DNA of 64,000 bases from Myxococcales bacterium (GCA_003170275.1 PNAM01000037.1:400-64399); one strand, 5' to 3'; positions 42,666-52,173 are shown, numbered from the stretch's first letter. Numbers and translations: made by a program. Notes: generated by a model from the sequence alone, not told the origin.

Positions 42666-44291
42666 TCACACCCCCTGAACGAGCCCGGGGAGGGGCGCGA
42701 ACGTGCCGTACGGCAGGTACGGATTGTTCAGATCATCGATGCCCAGGCCCTTGAGCAGCGTGGTGAACACGCGGTTCTGGTGGAAGAAGCCGCCGTTGGC
42801 GGTGTCGGTGAGCAGCTGCCCGCCGGCGGTCACCGGTCCGCCGAAGATCGGCCAGCCCGCGAACGGATCGTGATCCGAGCCGCCGTCGTTCTGCCCGTTG
42901 GGCGAGTTGAACCCGTTGGTGCCGATGTTGCCGCCGCCGCGCCCGAACTCCGAGCACACCACGATCACCGTCGAGTCCCACAGGCTCTGCCCGGGCGCCT
43001 GCGGATCGGCGACGTTCTGCAGCGCGAACGCCAGCCCGGTGAGCACGCGCGAGAGCTGCACGGTCTGCACGGTCTGCGGCTTCTTGGCCTGCGGATCGAT
43101 CACCTCGTACGAGTGGGTGTCGAAGTTGCCCACCGACAGGCTCACCATCGGCGAGCCGATCTGCAACAGGCGCACCGCGAGCGCCCCGTTGAGCGCAAAT
43201 GGATTCTGCGCGGCGGTCCACACCGGCGTGGGGGTCGAGTTGAGCGCGCCGAACACGTCGAACAGGATGTCGCCCGCCGGCGTCACGTCCGACGAGAGCC
43301 CGAACACCTCGGCGAGCATGGCGTTGGTCACCGCCGTGGTCCCGTCGGTGAGCGTGCCGAGCGTGGCGACCGTCGACTTGGTGTTGGAGAGCTGCAGCGC
43401 CGGGTTCACCAGCTGCGAGACGTGCGCGTCGCCGGCCGCCTTGTCGTTGATGAAGTCCGAGGCCGACTGCGCCATGAAGGCCTGCCGCGAGGCCTGGAAC
43501 GCGGCGTCGAGCTCGGCCTCGGCCTGCTTGCCCCACGGCGACAGCGAGGTCCCCGGATCGGCGGTCGGCAGCCCGGTCGGCGAGGTCAAGAAGATCGGCC
43601 GCGAGCCCGCGTAGTCGCCGATGCCGAACGACCAGGCCGGCTCGCCGATGGAGACCGCGGGCAGCGCGTAGAGCGAATCGAACGCGCCGCCGAGCTGGTT
43701 CTTGAGCGCGTAGTGCATCGCGGTGAGCAGGCCGATCTGTCCCGAGCGAAAGCCGGTGGTGAGGGTGTGGCGCGCCGAGGCGTGGTCGCCGTCGAACTGC
43801 CCGCCCGGATTTCCGGTCAAGCGCACCACCGCTACCTGGCCCGCCAGATCGGCGTAGGTCGGCAACAGCGCTCCCTTCCACTCCGCGTTCTTCACCAGCG
43901 ACGGCTGCACGACGTTGTAGTGCGCCGGATCGTCGGAGGTCAGGTACGGGTACATGACGCCGGCCCAGTCGGTGACCGTCTGCTCGAGCGGCCGCTGCAG
44001 CAGCATGCGCGAGAAACCCCACGCCGGCGCGGCGCCGCGCCCCACCAGCGACCACGGGAGCAGGCCCCACGGGTTGCGCATGACGTCGCTCTGCGCATCG
44101 AAGGTCGCCGACCAGCGCGGCGCGCCCGGCGCGTTGACGATCACCACGCGCTTGATCGATCCGCCGCCCGGCGCCGAGCGCGCGCGACGCGGCAGCCACA
44201 AGCTGGCGGCGAGCGCGGCGGAGGCCAGGCCGGCGGTCTTGAGAAAGCCGCGGCGGCTGGGGTCGAGCGTCTGCTTCTTCTTCCTCGGCAT
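42666..44291 (-). CDS. DUF1501 family protein, Tat-exported
   Basis: 541 residues. The twin-arginine signal SRRGFLKTAGLASAALAAS sits at about residues 12-30, so it is exported folded. Family landmarks: KRVVIVNAPGAPRWSATFD, GNPGGQFDGDHASARHTL, VSIGEPAWSFGIGD, VSLSVGNFDTHSYEVIDPQ, VIVVCSEFGRGGGNIGTNGF and GGGSDHDPFAGWP. It has the layout of alkaline phosphatase/sulfatase-like proteins, in which the DTH and EFGR residues would form the active site, but no reaction is known. DUF1501 genes pair with DUF1549/1592 partners in Planctomycetes; here the upstream gene is DUF1549-like, and the pair forms a three-gene operon with the haem lipoprotein. Confidence 0.88.
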   Translation of the reverse strand: MPRKKKQTLDPSRRGFLKTAGLASAALAASLWLPRRARSAPGGGSIKRVVIVNAPGAPRWSATFDAQSDVMRNPWGLLPWSLVGRGAAPAWGFSRMLLQRPLEQTVTDWAGVMYPYLTSDDPAHYNVVQPSLVKNAEWKGALLPTYADLAGQVAVVRLTGNPGGQFDGDHASARHTLTTGFRSGQIGLLTAMHYALKNQLGGAFDSLYALPAVSIGEPAWSFGIGDYAGSRPIFLTSPTGLPTADPGTSLSPWGKQAEAELDAAFQASRQAFMAQSASDFINDKAAGDAHVSQLVNPALQLSNTKSTVATLGTLTDGTTAVTNAMLAEVFGLSSDVTPAGDILFDVFGALNSTPTPVWTAAQNPFALNGALAVRLLQIGSPMVSLSVGNFDTHSYEVIDPQAKKPQTVQTVQLSRVLTGLAFALQNVADPQAPGQSLWDSTVIVVCSEFGRGGGNIGTNGFNSPNGQNDGGSDHDPFAGWPIFGGPVTAGGQLLTDTANGGFFHQNRVFTTLLKGLGIDDLNNPYLPYGTFAPLPGLVQGV

Positions 44292-44302
44292 CGCGCGGAC
44301 CT

Positions 44303-45919
44303 CTAGTAGTAGTTGAACGAAGTGGTGGCGAAGAGCGAGGTGCACAACCCGTCGGCCAGCGGCTGCAGCTTGCCGTCGGTGGGAAGCACCATGTACTTGG
44401 TCAGGATCTGCGACTCGGCGTCGCTCGGCGCGCGCCCCACGCCGTCGAACGCCTGCGCGATCAGCGTGGCGACGGTCGCGCCCGCCGCCGGCTTGAGCGC
44501 GTTCGGGCACAGCTGCGACAGCACCACGCGCCGGGTGACCGCGGGCACCAGCCCCGAGGCGTCGCCGTGCGTGGATGCCACCGGGCAGCCGCCCATGTTC
44601 TGCGCGTTGGGCGCGTAGAAGTTGGCCCCCACGCCGGCGGTCTTGAACACGTAGAAGCCGGCGATCTTGTTCGCGCCGCTGCCGGTGAAGCGGAAGTCGC
44701 AGCCGCCCACCGACTTGCCGAGCGCCTGGCCCACCGAGTCGAGCCACGCCTCGGCGTAGACCAGCTTCGAGGGGCCGAACGCCCAGATCGGCACGGTCGC
44801 GAGCTGATCGGGCCGCCTGGCCGCCGCCTGCGTATACAGCACCGAGGTGACGATCTCGGTCTCCAGCTTGCGAAGGTCGTAGGCGTCGGCGCGGAACTTC
44901 TGCGCCAGCGCGTCGCGCACCGCCGGCAGATCGAAGTCGGGCCGGTAGAAGCCGGCCTTCCACCAGCCGAGGTACTTGAGCAGCGCGCGATCGACCGCCG
45001 CCTCGGCGAATCCCGGCTGCGCCGCCATCAGCTTGCCGGCCTGCTCGAGCTGCGCGTGATCGGCGTCGGTCAGATCCGCCCAACGCACGAACGTGGCGAC
45101 CGCCGGCACCACCTGCGCGTCGCCGAGCGTAGTCGACTGGCACGAGACCTGGTTCACGCCCGCGCACTGCGAGCCCAAAAGACCCAGCTCGTAGTGGCGG
45201 CAGCCGATGCGGTTGAGCTGCTGATCGAAGGTGACCGGACAATCGGGATAGGCAGTCTCCGAGGTGGGCTCGTCCATGAACTTGCTGGTCCACGCGCCCC
45301 ACAGGTTGCCGAAGTCCTCCGCCTCCGACGGCAGCGCCTCGCGCCCGAGGAACACGCGGTAGGCCTGCGACGCGATCTGCACCAGATCGTGGTTGGCCTC
45401 GAAGACGCCGAAGCGGCGCGCGAAGGCCGGCGAAGAGAGCGCCTTGGCGGCGAACACGTCGTACGGGATCTTGCCCGCGTACAGATCGCTGACCAGCTGA
45501 TCGAGCTCGCGCACGTAGGTGTAGTAGGTGCTGGCCGGATTGGTGCCCGACTGGTACTCGAAGCTGTCCGCCCACCAGCGACGGTTTACCCAGACGTACG
45601 GCGGCGAGCCGTCGGGGACGTTGGCGCCGGCCGGCTTGTTGAGAAAGTACGCCGCCATGTTCTGCGCGGTCGCCCCGGGGCCGGTGCAGTGATCCGCGCG
45701 CTCCTGCGGCGTGGGCGCGAGGCCGGTCAGATCGATCGCCAAGCGGCGGCACAAGATCCCGTTGTCCTCGGGAACCACCGTGAGGCCGTTGGCGGTGAGC
45801 ATCGGCACCACCACCGCATCGACCACGTTGGAGGTGGCGCCGCCGTCGCCGCTCGACGCGGGTTTCGAAGCGGTGCAGCCAGTCAATAGGATCAGGCCAA
45901 AGAAGAGGGTTCGTGTCAT
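44303..45919 (-). CDS. DUF1549-like lipoprotein (PSC-type partner of DUF1501)
   Basis: 538 residues from ATG 45919; lipobox FGLILLTGC (Cys15). The characteristic LCRRLAIDLTGLAPTPQE is the DUF1549 signature, followed by VWVNRRWWADSFEYQSG and PYDVFAAKALSSPAFARRFG. About ten cysteines are scattered. No CxxCH is present. In Planctomycetes these proteins occur with DUF1501 and a cytochrome; the same trio is kept here, with the cytochrome part split to the lipoprotein at 41345. First gene of its operon. The 180 bp before it hold the divergent control region of the Cys-rich lipoprotein gene. Confidence 0.82.
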   Translation of the reverse strand: MTRTLFFGLILLTGCTASKPASSGDGGATSNVVDAVVVPMLTANGLTVVPEDNGILCRRLAIDLTGLAPTPQERADHCTGPGATAQNMAAYFLNKPAGANVPDGSPPYVWVNRRWWADSFEYQSGTNPASTYYTYVRELDQLVSDLYAGKIPYDVFAAKALSSPAFARRFGVFEANHDLVQIASQAYRVFLGREALPSEAEDFGNLWGAWTSKFMDEPTSETAYPDCPVTFDQQLNRIGCRHYELGLLGSQCAGVNQVSCQSTTLGDAQVVPAVATFVRWADLTDADHAQLEQAGKLMAAQPGFAEAAVDRALLKYLGWWKAGFYRPDFDLPAVRDALAQKFRADAYDLRKLETEIVTSVLYTQAAARRPDQLATVPIWAFGPSKLVYAEAWLDSVGQALGKSVGGCDFRFTGSGANKIAGFYVFKTAGVGANFYAPNAQNMGGCPVASTHGDASGLVPAVTRRVVLSQLCPNALKPAAGATVATLIAQAFDGVGRAPSDAESQILTKYMVLPTDGKLQPLADGLCTSLFATTSFNYY

Positions 45920-46099
45920 GGCTGGAGGTAGGACGCGGCAGGCGGGCGATAGGTAAAGTCCGCACTGCGTCGAGCGCACCGCAGATGGTGAGAACGCACC
46001 ACATCAACCCACCCGAACCTACTCCATAACTAGTTGAAACTACTTATTTCGTCGATGGTCCACGACTTGTAATGGGACGCCAGCAGGAGGACCTGCTCA
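45920..46099. promoter_or_regulatory. Divergent intergenic region before the Cys-rich lipoprotein
   Basis: 180 bp without a gene. The middle is AT-rich (CATAACTAGTTGAAACTACTTATTTC at 46025-46050) and contains the short palindrome TAGTT-GA-AACTA at 46031-46042, which could bind a repressor. TTGAAA at 46034-46039 resembles a -35 hexamer, but no matching -10 lies 16-18 bp downstream. Both neighbours start here, so at least two promoters are expected. I make no exact call. Confidence 0.35.
46082..46097 (+). promoter_or_regulatory. Small hairpin with the ribosome-binding site in its loop
   Basis: AGCAGG (46082-46087) pairs with CCTGCT (46092-46097) around the loop AGGA. The Shine-Dalgarno-like GGAGGA straddles the stem and loop, two bases before the ATG at 46100. 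The structure could hide or present the ribosome site of the Cys-rich lipoprotein, so translation may be temperature- or partner-dependent. Confidence 0.4.
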
Positions 46100-47407
46100 A
46101 TGCGTCCGTGGTTCGCACTGCTGACTCTTACGTGCTTCGTCGGCTGCACGGGAATCGATTATCTGGGCACGCCGCTGATCACCGACGGGCGCGAGGCCGG
46201 CTCGCCGCCGCTGACTTTGGACGCTGGATCGTCCGGCAACACCTGCGCGCCCGCGCAACAGCCGATGGATCCCGCCACGCTGCCGGTGTGCTGTGACGGC
46301 GTGGGCGCGGCGCATTGTGTGGCCTCCGACAAGCTGTCGCCGGCGCTCGGCGCGCAGCTCTCGGCGTGCCCGGCGGGCGGCTTCTGCGTGCCCGATCCGC
46401 TGATCTCCTCGGGAGGCGCCGCGCCGCCGTCGTGCAAGTCGCTCAACGACGCCGACGGCGTGTGCCTGAGCCTGTGCGTGCCGATGGTCGCGCAGTACAG
46501 AGATCTGTTGCCGCAGGCGACCTGCGCGGCGGACGAGCGCTGCGCGCCGTGCGTCAACCCGCTCACCAACATGTCGTCGGGCGCGTGCGACATCGGCAAG
46601 CCGCAGGACTGCTCGCAGCCCGGCGATCCGACGCCGCCGGCGACGGCAGATGGCGGCGCGTCGACGCAGGCGGTGTGCCCGCACGTGGGCCCGCCGGTGC
46701 TCGATCCGAATTCGCTGCCGTCGTGCTACGCGGGCGGCGGCGCGCACTGCATCGCGGCGGCGCTGGTTCCGCCGGCGATGGCGTCGCAGCTGGCGGCCTG
46801 CGCGACCGGGCTGTGCGCGCCCGACGTGGCGATCGCCGCGGGCGGCCAGTTCATTCCGAAGACCTGCGGCTCGCTCGACGGCGCCGAGGGTCGCTGCCTG
46901 CACGCGGCGATCCCCCAGGTGGCCAGCCAGCTGTCGATGCTCACGCAGGACACCTGCGAGAGCTACGAGCGCTGCGTGCCGTGCTACTCGCCGATCGACG
47001 GCAAGCCGACCGGCGCGTGCGCGCAGTCGTGCGATCCCGGGCCGGTCAAGCCCGCGGTGACCTTCGCCGCGTGCTGCGAGAACAACCAGGTCAGCGAGGG
47101 CAAGTGCGTGCCGACGACGGTGATCCCGGCGACGCTGCAGAAGAACCTGGGCACCGATAGCTGCGTGAAGAACATCGAGCTGTGCGTGCCGGCGGAGAAC
47201 CTCGACCCGGCGTTCAAGCCGATGGCGTGCAGCGCGAGCAACCTGTTGACCGGCAACTACACCGGCGTGTGCCTGTCGGAGTGCCTGCAGTTCGGGCTGC
47301 AGTCCCTCGGCATCTCGCGCGGCAACTGCGACTCGCAGCACCGCTGCGTTCCGTGCACGCAAGGCGGCAAGCCGACGGGAGCCCCTGGCTGCCCGCCCTC
47401 ACCATGA
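46100..47407 (+). CDS. Modular Cys-rich lipoprotein (A-B-C architecture), three modules
   Basis: 435 residues; lipobox TLTCFVGC (Cys16). After a short linker come three Cys-rich modules. Module A (about 49-175) contains CCDGVGAAHCVAS and GVCLSLCVPMVAQ. Module B (193-320) starts CPHVGPPVLDPNSLPSC and has GGGAHCIAAA, EGRCLHAAIPQVA, CVPCYSPIDGKPTGAC. Module C (325-435) starts CCENNQVSEGKCVP and ends GAPGCPPSP. About 35 cysteines are present in all, so the mature protein is probably full of disulfides and lies outside the cell. The same plan, with four B modules, is found in the paralogue at 56140-58590. It overlaps the FadL-type gene by 4 bp. Confidence 0.88.
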   Translation: MRPWFALLTLTCFVGCTGIDYLGTPLITDGREAGSPPLTLDAGSSGNTCAPAQQPMDPATLPVCCDGVGAAHCVASDKLSPALGAQLSACPAGGFCVPDPLISSGGAAPPSCKSLNDADGVCLSLCVPMVAQYRDLLPQATCAADERCAPCVNPLTNMSSGACDIGKPQDCSQPGDPTPPATADGGASTQAVCPHVGPPVLDPNSLPSCYAGGGAHCIAAALVPPAMASQLAACATGLCAPDVAIAAGGQFIPKTCGSLDGAEGRCLHAAIPQVASQLSMLTQDTCESYERCVPCYSPIDGKPTGACAQSCDPGPVKPAVTFAACCENNQVSEGKCVPTTVIPATLQKNLGTDSCVKNIELCVPAENLDPAFKPMACSASNLLTGNYTGVCLSECLQFGLQSLGISRGNCDSQHRCVPCTQGGKPTGAPGCPPSP

Positions 47408-49155
47408 TGTGGCCCGTGAAGCGTTTCGTTTTCCTGGCTCTGGTTGCCGTCGCTCCCTTGACCGCGCACGCCGGCGGGCTGGAATTTCCCGGCAACGGGA
47501 CCGAGGCGCTCGGCCGGGGCACCGCGTTCACCGCCAAGGCCGACGACGGCACCGCGCTCGACTACAACGTGGCGGGCCTGGCGCGGCAGCGCGGCACGCG
47601 TGTGTTGATCGACGTCAACCTGGTGTTCTCGAGCTACGAGTTCCAGCGCGCCGGCACCTACCCCGACGATCCGTCCAACCCGGCGACGCCGTGGGGCGGG
47701 CAGGCGTTCCCCAAGGTGCGCGACACCTCGGGCGTGTTCGCCGCGCCGTTCTTCGCGCTCTCGACCGACTTCGGCACGCTCGATCGCTGGACCTTCGCGG
47801 TCGGGCTGTACGGCCCGTCGTCGGTGGGCACGCGCACCTATCCGCTCGGCGTCAACGGCTTCCCGTCGCCGGCGCGCTACGATCTGGTGCAGGCACAGCC
47901 GCTGGTGATCTATCCGACGCTGGCGGTGGCGGTGCGCATCGCGCGCTGGCTCGATCTCGGGCTCGCGCTGCACGTGCCGCTCGGGCAGTTCGATCTGACC
48001 AGCGTGTCGTTCACCGACCTCGGCGCGGGCGTGTGCAAGAACGCCGAGTACCAGCCGTGCGACTCGGTCAACCGCATCAACACCTTCGGCGCCACCGCGG
48101 CGGTCTCGCTCGGCCTGCTCATCCGCCCGGCGAAGTGGATCGCGCTGGGCATCAACGCGCGCTCGCCGTTCACCATCAACTCCAGCGGCACCGTGCACGC
48201 CACCCCACCGGCCGCGCTCGCCGCGCCGATCAAGGACGAGCCGGCGCAGTTCTCGACCAGCTTCCCGTTGGTGCTGCGCTTCGGGCTGCGCTTCATCGTC
48301 ATGAAGGGCGCGTTCGAGGCCGGCGACATCGAGGCCGACGCCACGTGGGAGAACTGGGCGCAGGCGCAGGGTGTGGGACCGCAGGTGACGATCCCCGAGC
48401 TGAGCATTTTTACCGACATCCACCCGACGGTGGTGCACCACTACAAGGACACCTTCAGCTTGCGGCTGGGCGGCGCGATCAACGTGCGGCTGGGCCGGGC
48501 GGGCGTGCTCAGCTTCCGGGCGGGCGCGTTCTACGATTCGTCGGCCACCGACAACGCGTCGACGCGACTCGACTTCGACACGCTCGACAAGATCGGCGTC
48601 ACCGGCGGGCTCAGCTACAAGGTGCGCGGCTTCGGCATTCACGTGGGCTACGCGTATCAGTTCGAGGCGCAGCGCGTGGTCACCGACGGCGATCTGCGGC
48701 CGATCAACGGCGCCAAGAACGGCACCAGCGTGGGCGCCGACGGCAATCTGCTCCCGGTGGTGAACAACGGTGTGTACAACGCGTCGACGCAGATCTTGTC
48801 GATCGGCGTGAGCTTCGCGTTCGACGAGCTGGTCCGCTCGCGGCGCGTCGTGCACTACCACGCCGACTACGAGGACGACTTCGAGGTGCCGCGTTCGACC
48901 GCGCTGAACTGGCACCCGTCGGAAGCGGCGGATGCCAGGCTCGCCGCAGCCCCGGCGCCGGCGGCGGAGGTGACTGCTGCCGACGAGGAGCCGGCCGGGA
49001 CGCAGGCGCAGGCGGGCGATCCGGACGGGTTCGAGGTGGACGTGGTCGCGCACAAGCCGATCAATAAGGAGGCCCATCGCTCCCGCGATGGAACGCCGCC
49101 TTCGGCGAAAGGAAGGATTCACAAGCGCGCGCGCAGGCGCCGCGGAAGGCGCTAA
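47404..49155 (+). CDS. FadL/TodX-type outer-membrane transport protein with a basic C-terminal extension
   Basis: 583 residues; the ATG at 47404 overlaps the lipoprotein stop. A signal peptide (FVFLALVAVAPLTAHA) is followed by the FadL hallmark GLEFPGNGTEALGRGTAFTAKADDGTALDYNVAGLA. Amphipathic strands run to about residue 480 (RFGLRFIVMKGAFEAGD, LSYKVRGFGIHVGYAYQFE, ILSIGVSFAFDEL). FadL proteins carry long-chain fatty acids or aromatic hydrocarbons across the outer membrane. The last 100 residues are not barrel: an acidic Ala/Pro-rich segment ends in a strongly basic tail (KGRIHKRARRRRGRR), which is unusual. Coupling to a Cys-rich lipoprotein suggests that the two are a unit. Confidence 0.85.
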   Translation: MMWPVKRFVFLALVAVAPLTAHAGGLEFPGNGTEALGRGTAFTAKADDGTALDYNVAGLARQRGTRVLIDVNLVFSSYEFQRAGTYPDDPSNPATPWGGQAFPKVRDTSGVFAAPFFALSTDFGTLDRWTFAVGLYGPSSVGTRTYPLGVNGFPSPARYDLVQAQPLVIYPTLAVAVRIARWLDLGLALHVPLGQFDLTSVSFTDLGAGVCKNAEYQPCDSVNRINTFGATAAVSLGLLIRPAKWIALGINARSPFTINSSGTVHATPPAALAAPIKDEPAQFSTSFPLVLRFGLRFIVMKGAFEAGDIEADATWENWAQAQGVGPQVTIPELSIFTDIHPTVVHHYKDTFSLRLGGAINVRLGRAGVLSFRAGAFYDSSATDNASTRLDFDTLDKIGVTGGLSYKVRGFGIHVGYAYQFEAQRVVTDGDLRPINGAKNGTSVGADGNLLPVVNNGVYNASTQILSIGVSFAFDELVRSRRVVHYHADYEDDFEVPRSTALNWHPSEAADARLAAAPAPAAEVTAADEEPAGTQAQAGDPDGFEVDVVAHKPINKEAHRSRDGTPPSAKGRIHKRARRRRGRR

Positions 49156-49207
49156 GATGCACACGGTACCGAAGCCTCCATAGGCGGAGGCTATGGAGGA
49201 TTGGGTG

Positions 49208-50341
49208 ATGCGGAACCTGGCGGCGCTGGTGATCTTGAGCGCAGCGGTGGCCCACGCCGACGCGCCGGTCGTTCCACCCGACGAGCTGAAGGGGATTCCC
49301 ATCGAGGCCGCGCAGGGCCGGCATCAGCTGATCTCGCTGCGCGTGCTCGAGGCCGAGCGTGCGCTCGGGCCCACCAGGGTGATCGTGTGGGAGGAGAAGA
49401 GCCGACTCGTAGACGGCATCGACACGCAAGAGACGACCATGCTGGGCATCGGCGGTATCGCCAGCCGCAAGATCTTGTTGCGCCTGCCGCTGCAGCTGAG
49501 CGCCAAGAAGGGGCCTGACAAGTCGATCTCGTTCCGCTATTCGCAAGCGTGGACCGATCTGGACGGCGACGGGATCCCCGAGCTGATCTTGCGGCGCGGC
49601 GCGGCCAGCGCGCACGAGTACGGGCCGATCGACGTGCCGGGCGAGCCGGCCGAGCCGAACGCGCCGCGCGATCGCGTGTTCCAGGTGCGCGCGGGCGGGC
49701 TGCACGAGCTGCCGCGCGCGATCATCACCGGCTGCCCGCGCAAGGGCGACGCGGCGATGCCGCTCGAGTTCGCGCGACACGAGAAGCTGCCCGCCGCGCT
49801 CGCGCAGAAGATCGACGCGGCGACCGGCGCGTCGTTGACCGAAAACGCGCCCGAGGTGCGCTGCGCATTGTGGGATCGCTGGTGCGCGCAGTCGGAAGCG
49901 CCGGTGGCGTGGGTGCAGACCGAGACCGCGCCGGTGCCCGCGCCAGGCGCGCCGGTGTGGCTCGAGCCGGCCGGCCCGAAGACGCGCGTGGTTTGGTTTC
50001 GCACCGTCGACGGCGGCGCGGCGCGGCTGACCTGGGACGGCACCATGCTGCAGGTGATCGAGCCCAACATCCCGCCGACCGCGCCCGAGGTCGACGACAA
50101 GCCCAAGCCGCCCATCCACGTGCTCAAGTTCGACGCGCTGCCCGAGGACGCGCGACTGATGCTGTACATGGACATCCAGCAGGGCCCCGAGCGGCGCGCG
50201 ATCGTGTACGACCCGGTCAAGCTCGAGCTGCTGGTGAACGTGCCGGTCAAGTCCGCCCCCAGCTTCAGGAACGGCGAGCTGCACGCCGGCGCGACCACGT
50301 TCCGCTACGACCGCGCCAAGCACGTGTGGCGCCAGCGCTGA
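49208..50341 (+). CDS. Exported protein of unknown function (signal peptide, FG-GAP-like segment)
   Basis: 377 residues. The ATG at 49208 has GGAGG at 49195-49199 eight bases upstream and gives a clean signal peptide (MRNLAALVILSAAVAHA). An earlier ATG at 49193 fits poorly. The mature chain is beta-rich, with AWTDLDGDGIPELILRRG, a calcium-binding FG-GAP/EF-hand-like loop (DLDGDGIPE), then CPRKGDAAMP and VRCALWDRWCAQSE, two pairs of cysteines. I do not recognise the rest. It follows the FadL gene by 52 bp on the same strand and may belong to its operon. Confidence 0.72.
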   Translation: MRNLAALVILSAAVAHADAPVVPPDELKGIPIEAAQGRHQLISLRVLEAERALGPTRVIVWEEKSRLVDGIDTQETTMLGIGGIASRKILLRLPLQLSAKKGPDKSISFRYSQAWTDLDGDGIPELILRRGAASAHEYGPIDVPGEPAEPNAPRDRVFQVRAGGLHELPRAIITGCPRKGDAAMPLEFARHEKLPAALAQKIDAATGASLTENAPEVRCALWDRWCAQSEAPVAWVQTETAPVPAPGAPVWLEPAGPKTRVVWFRTVDGGAARLTWDGTMLQVIEPNIPPTAPEVDDKPKPPIHVLKFDALPEDARLMLYMDIQQGPERRAIVYDPVKLELLVNVPVKSAPSFRNGELHAGATTFRYDRAKHVWRQR

Positions 50342-50396
50342 GCTATCGGCGTGGCGCGCGGGCCCGCGGCGGGCCATAGTGAGGGCGGAGGATCTC

Positions 50397-51380
50397 GTGG
50401 GCACTGACGAACGCACCGGCGTCCACGGGATCGAGGCGAACGATCGCACGCGCATCAACCAGCCGCGCGAGGAACGACAGCCGACGCTCGATGCGCGCCA
50501 CGCGTTCGCGCTCGCGTACGACAAGCTCGGAACGCTGGCCGAGATCGCGCGCACGCCGGGCGTGATCGCGGTGGCGGTGAGCGCGCGCGGGCGCGTGGTC
50601 GACGCGCTGCTCCTCGGCGACGGCGAGGCGCTGGTGATTGGCCGGCACTCGGCGTGCGGGCTGCGGCTGGCTGACGCGGGCGTGGCGCTGCGTCACCTGG
50701 CGGCGCACGTGCTCGCGCCGGAGAACGGGCCGGCGACCGTGCGACTGTGGGATTTGAACACCGGGCAGTCGTTCCTCACCGAGGACGGCACCGCCTCGGC
50801 GGCGCTGATCGCCGAGGGGTTGCTGTACGCGGCGGTCGGGCCGTACGCGCTGTTGTTCGTGCCCACCGGCGCGCTGGCCCCCGGGCGCACCGCGACCGAG
50901 GCGTGGGACGCGCTGCCGCCGCGCCAGTTCATCGATCACCGTCAGAGTGAGCCGCTGCAGATCTTCGAGCCGCTCGAGTCGTCGCTGCGCACCTCGTCGC
51001 GGGTGACGCAGGTGCGCGCGGCGACCCACCTCGGCGAGGGCGCGGGACCGACCTGGGCCGAGCTGCGCATCCTGTACGGCAAGGATCGCCAGAAGACGGT
51101 GCCGGTCGCGCTCGAGCACGTGATGCGCGGGGTGCTCATCGGCCGCTACGATCGCTGCGGCGTGCAGCTCACGCTCGACGACAACGTGTCGCGCGTGCAC
51201 CTGTTGCTGGTGCGCATCGGCGTCGAGGTGTGGGCGATCGACACCGCCAGCACCAACGGCTCGCGGCGCGCCACCGACGAGCCGTTCGGCGCGGTGCGGC
51301 TCGGCGACGAGGACTGGATCGAGCTGGGCGAGACCCACATCCGCCTCAACCTGCACCGCCTGCAGCACGCCGCGGCCTGA
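50397..51380 (+). CDS. FHA-domain protein with two FHA modules
   Basis: 327 residues from GTG 50397 (GGAGGA at 50385-50390 is six bases upstream); GTG 50379 is another possible start. The second FHA domain (about 240-325) is complete: [31 protein letters not shown] and [10 protein letters not shown] carry the Gly-Arg, Ser-Arg-x-His and Asn-Gly residues that bind phosphothreonine. The first (about 75-150) has [17 protein letters not shown] and [14 protein letters not shown] but lacks part of the binding residues. FHA proteins read Ser/Thr kinase signals; the kinase at 52472-53413 is a natural partner. One base separates it from the phosphoesterase gene. Confidence 0.88.
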   Translation: MGTDERTGVHGIEANDRTRINQPREERQPTLDARHAFALAYDKLGTLAEIARTPGVIAVAVSARGRVVDALLLGDGEALVIGRHSACGLRLADAGVALRHLAAHVLAPENGPATVRLWDLNTGQSFLTEDGTASAALIAEGLLYAAVGPYALLFVPTGALAPGRTATEAWDALPPRQFIDHRQSEPLQIFEPLESSLRTSSRVTQVRAATHLGEGAGPTWAELRILYGKDRQKTVPVALEHVMRGVLIGRYDRCGVQLTLDDNVSRVHLLLVRIGVEVWAIDTASTNGSRRATDEPFGAVRLGDEDWIELGETHIRLNLHRLQHAAA

Positions 51381-51381
51381 A

Positions 51382-52173
51382 ATGCGGCTGGTCTGGGCGA
51401 CCGACATCCACCTCAACTTCCTCTCCGACGCCGAGGTGCTCGCGTTCTGCCAGCTGCTGGAGCGCCAGCGTCCCGACGCCATCGCGCTCACCGGCGATCT
51501 GGCCGAAGCGCCGTCGCTGTCGCGCTACCTGTTGGCGATCGCGGCGGAGGTGCACGCGCCAATCTACTTCGTGCTCGGCAACCACGACTTCTACCGCGGC
51601 GAGCTGCACGGCGTGCGCGCGCAGATGGCTGAGCTGACGCGCACCGACTCGCGACTGTCCTGGATGCCGGCGCGCGGCGCGGTGCCGTTCGGCGGCTCGC
51701 TGCTGATCGGCCAGGACGGCTGGGGCGACGGGCGGCTGGGCGATCCGGAAGGCTCGCGCGTGGAGCTCAACGACTGGCGCCTGATTCGCGATCTGGCCGG
51801 CCTCGAGCGCGCCGTGCGGTTGGCCAAGCTGCGCGCGCTCGGCGACGAGGAAGCCGCCCGCCTGCGCCCGCGGCTGTGGGACGCGCTGGCACACCATCGC
51901 GACGTGATCGTGCTGACTCATGTGCCGCCGTTTCGCGAGGCCTGCTGGCACGAGGGGCAGGTCTCGAACGATCAGTGGCTGCCGTGGTTCACCTGCGCGG
52001 CGATCGGCCAGGTGCTCGCCGAAGCCGCCGACGCGCACCCCGCCTGCCGCCTGACCGTGCTGTGCGGCCACACGCACGGCGCCGGCACCGTGCAGATCCG
52101 CGAGAACCTGGTCGTCCACACCGGCGCCGCCGAATACGGCACACCCGTCGTCGCCGGCGTTCTCGAACGCTGA
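51382..52173 (+). CDS. Metallophosphoesterase
   Basis: 263 residues. The five-block metal signature is complete: [10 protein letters not shown] (D-x-H), [10 protein letters not shown] (G-D), [11 protein letters not shown] (G-N-H-D), [13 protein letters not shown] (H) and [10 protein letters not shown] (G-H-T-H). Family members act on phosphoproteins, cyclic nucleotides, nucleotides or lipids. There is no signal peptide or membrane segment. The gene is coupled to the FHA gene and faces the Ser/Thr kinase across 300 bp, so removal of kinase marks is a possible role, unproven. Confidence 0.93.
   Translation: MRLVWATDIHLNFLSDAEVLAFCQLLERQRPDAIALTGDLAEAPSLSRYLLAIAAEVHAPIYFVLGNHDFYRGELHGVRAQMAELTRTDSRLSWMPARGAVPFGGSLLIGQDGWGDGRLGDPEGSRVELNDWRLIRDLAGLERAVRLAKLRALGDEEAARLRPRLWDALAHHRDVIVLTHVPPFREACWHEGQVSNDQWLPWFTCAAIGQVLAEAADAHPACRLTVLCGHTHGAGTVQIRENLVVHTGAAEYGTPVVAGVLER

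Noticed and set aside
42375-44306. Long rightward frame opposite the DUF1501 gene
   Set aside because: The DUF1501 gene has a Tat signal and family motifs; the other frame is its shadow.
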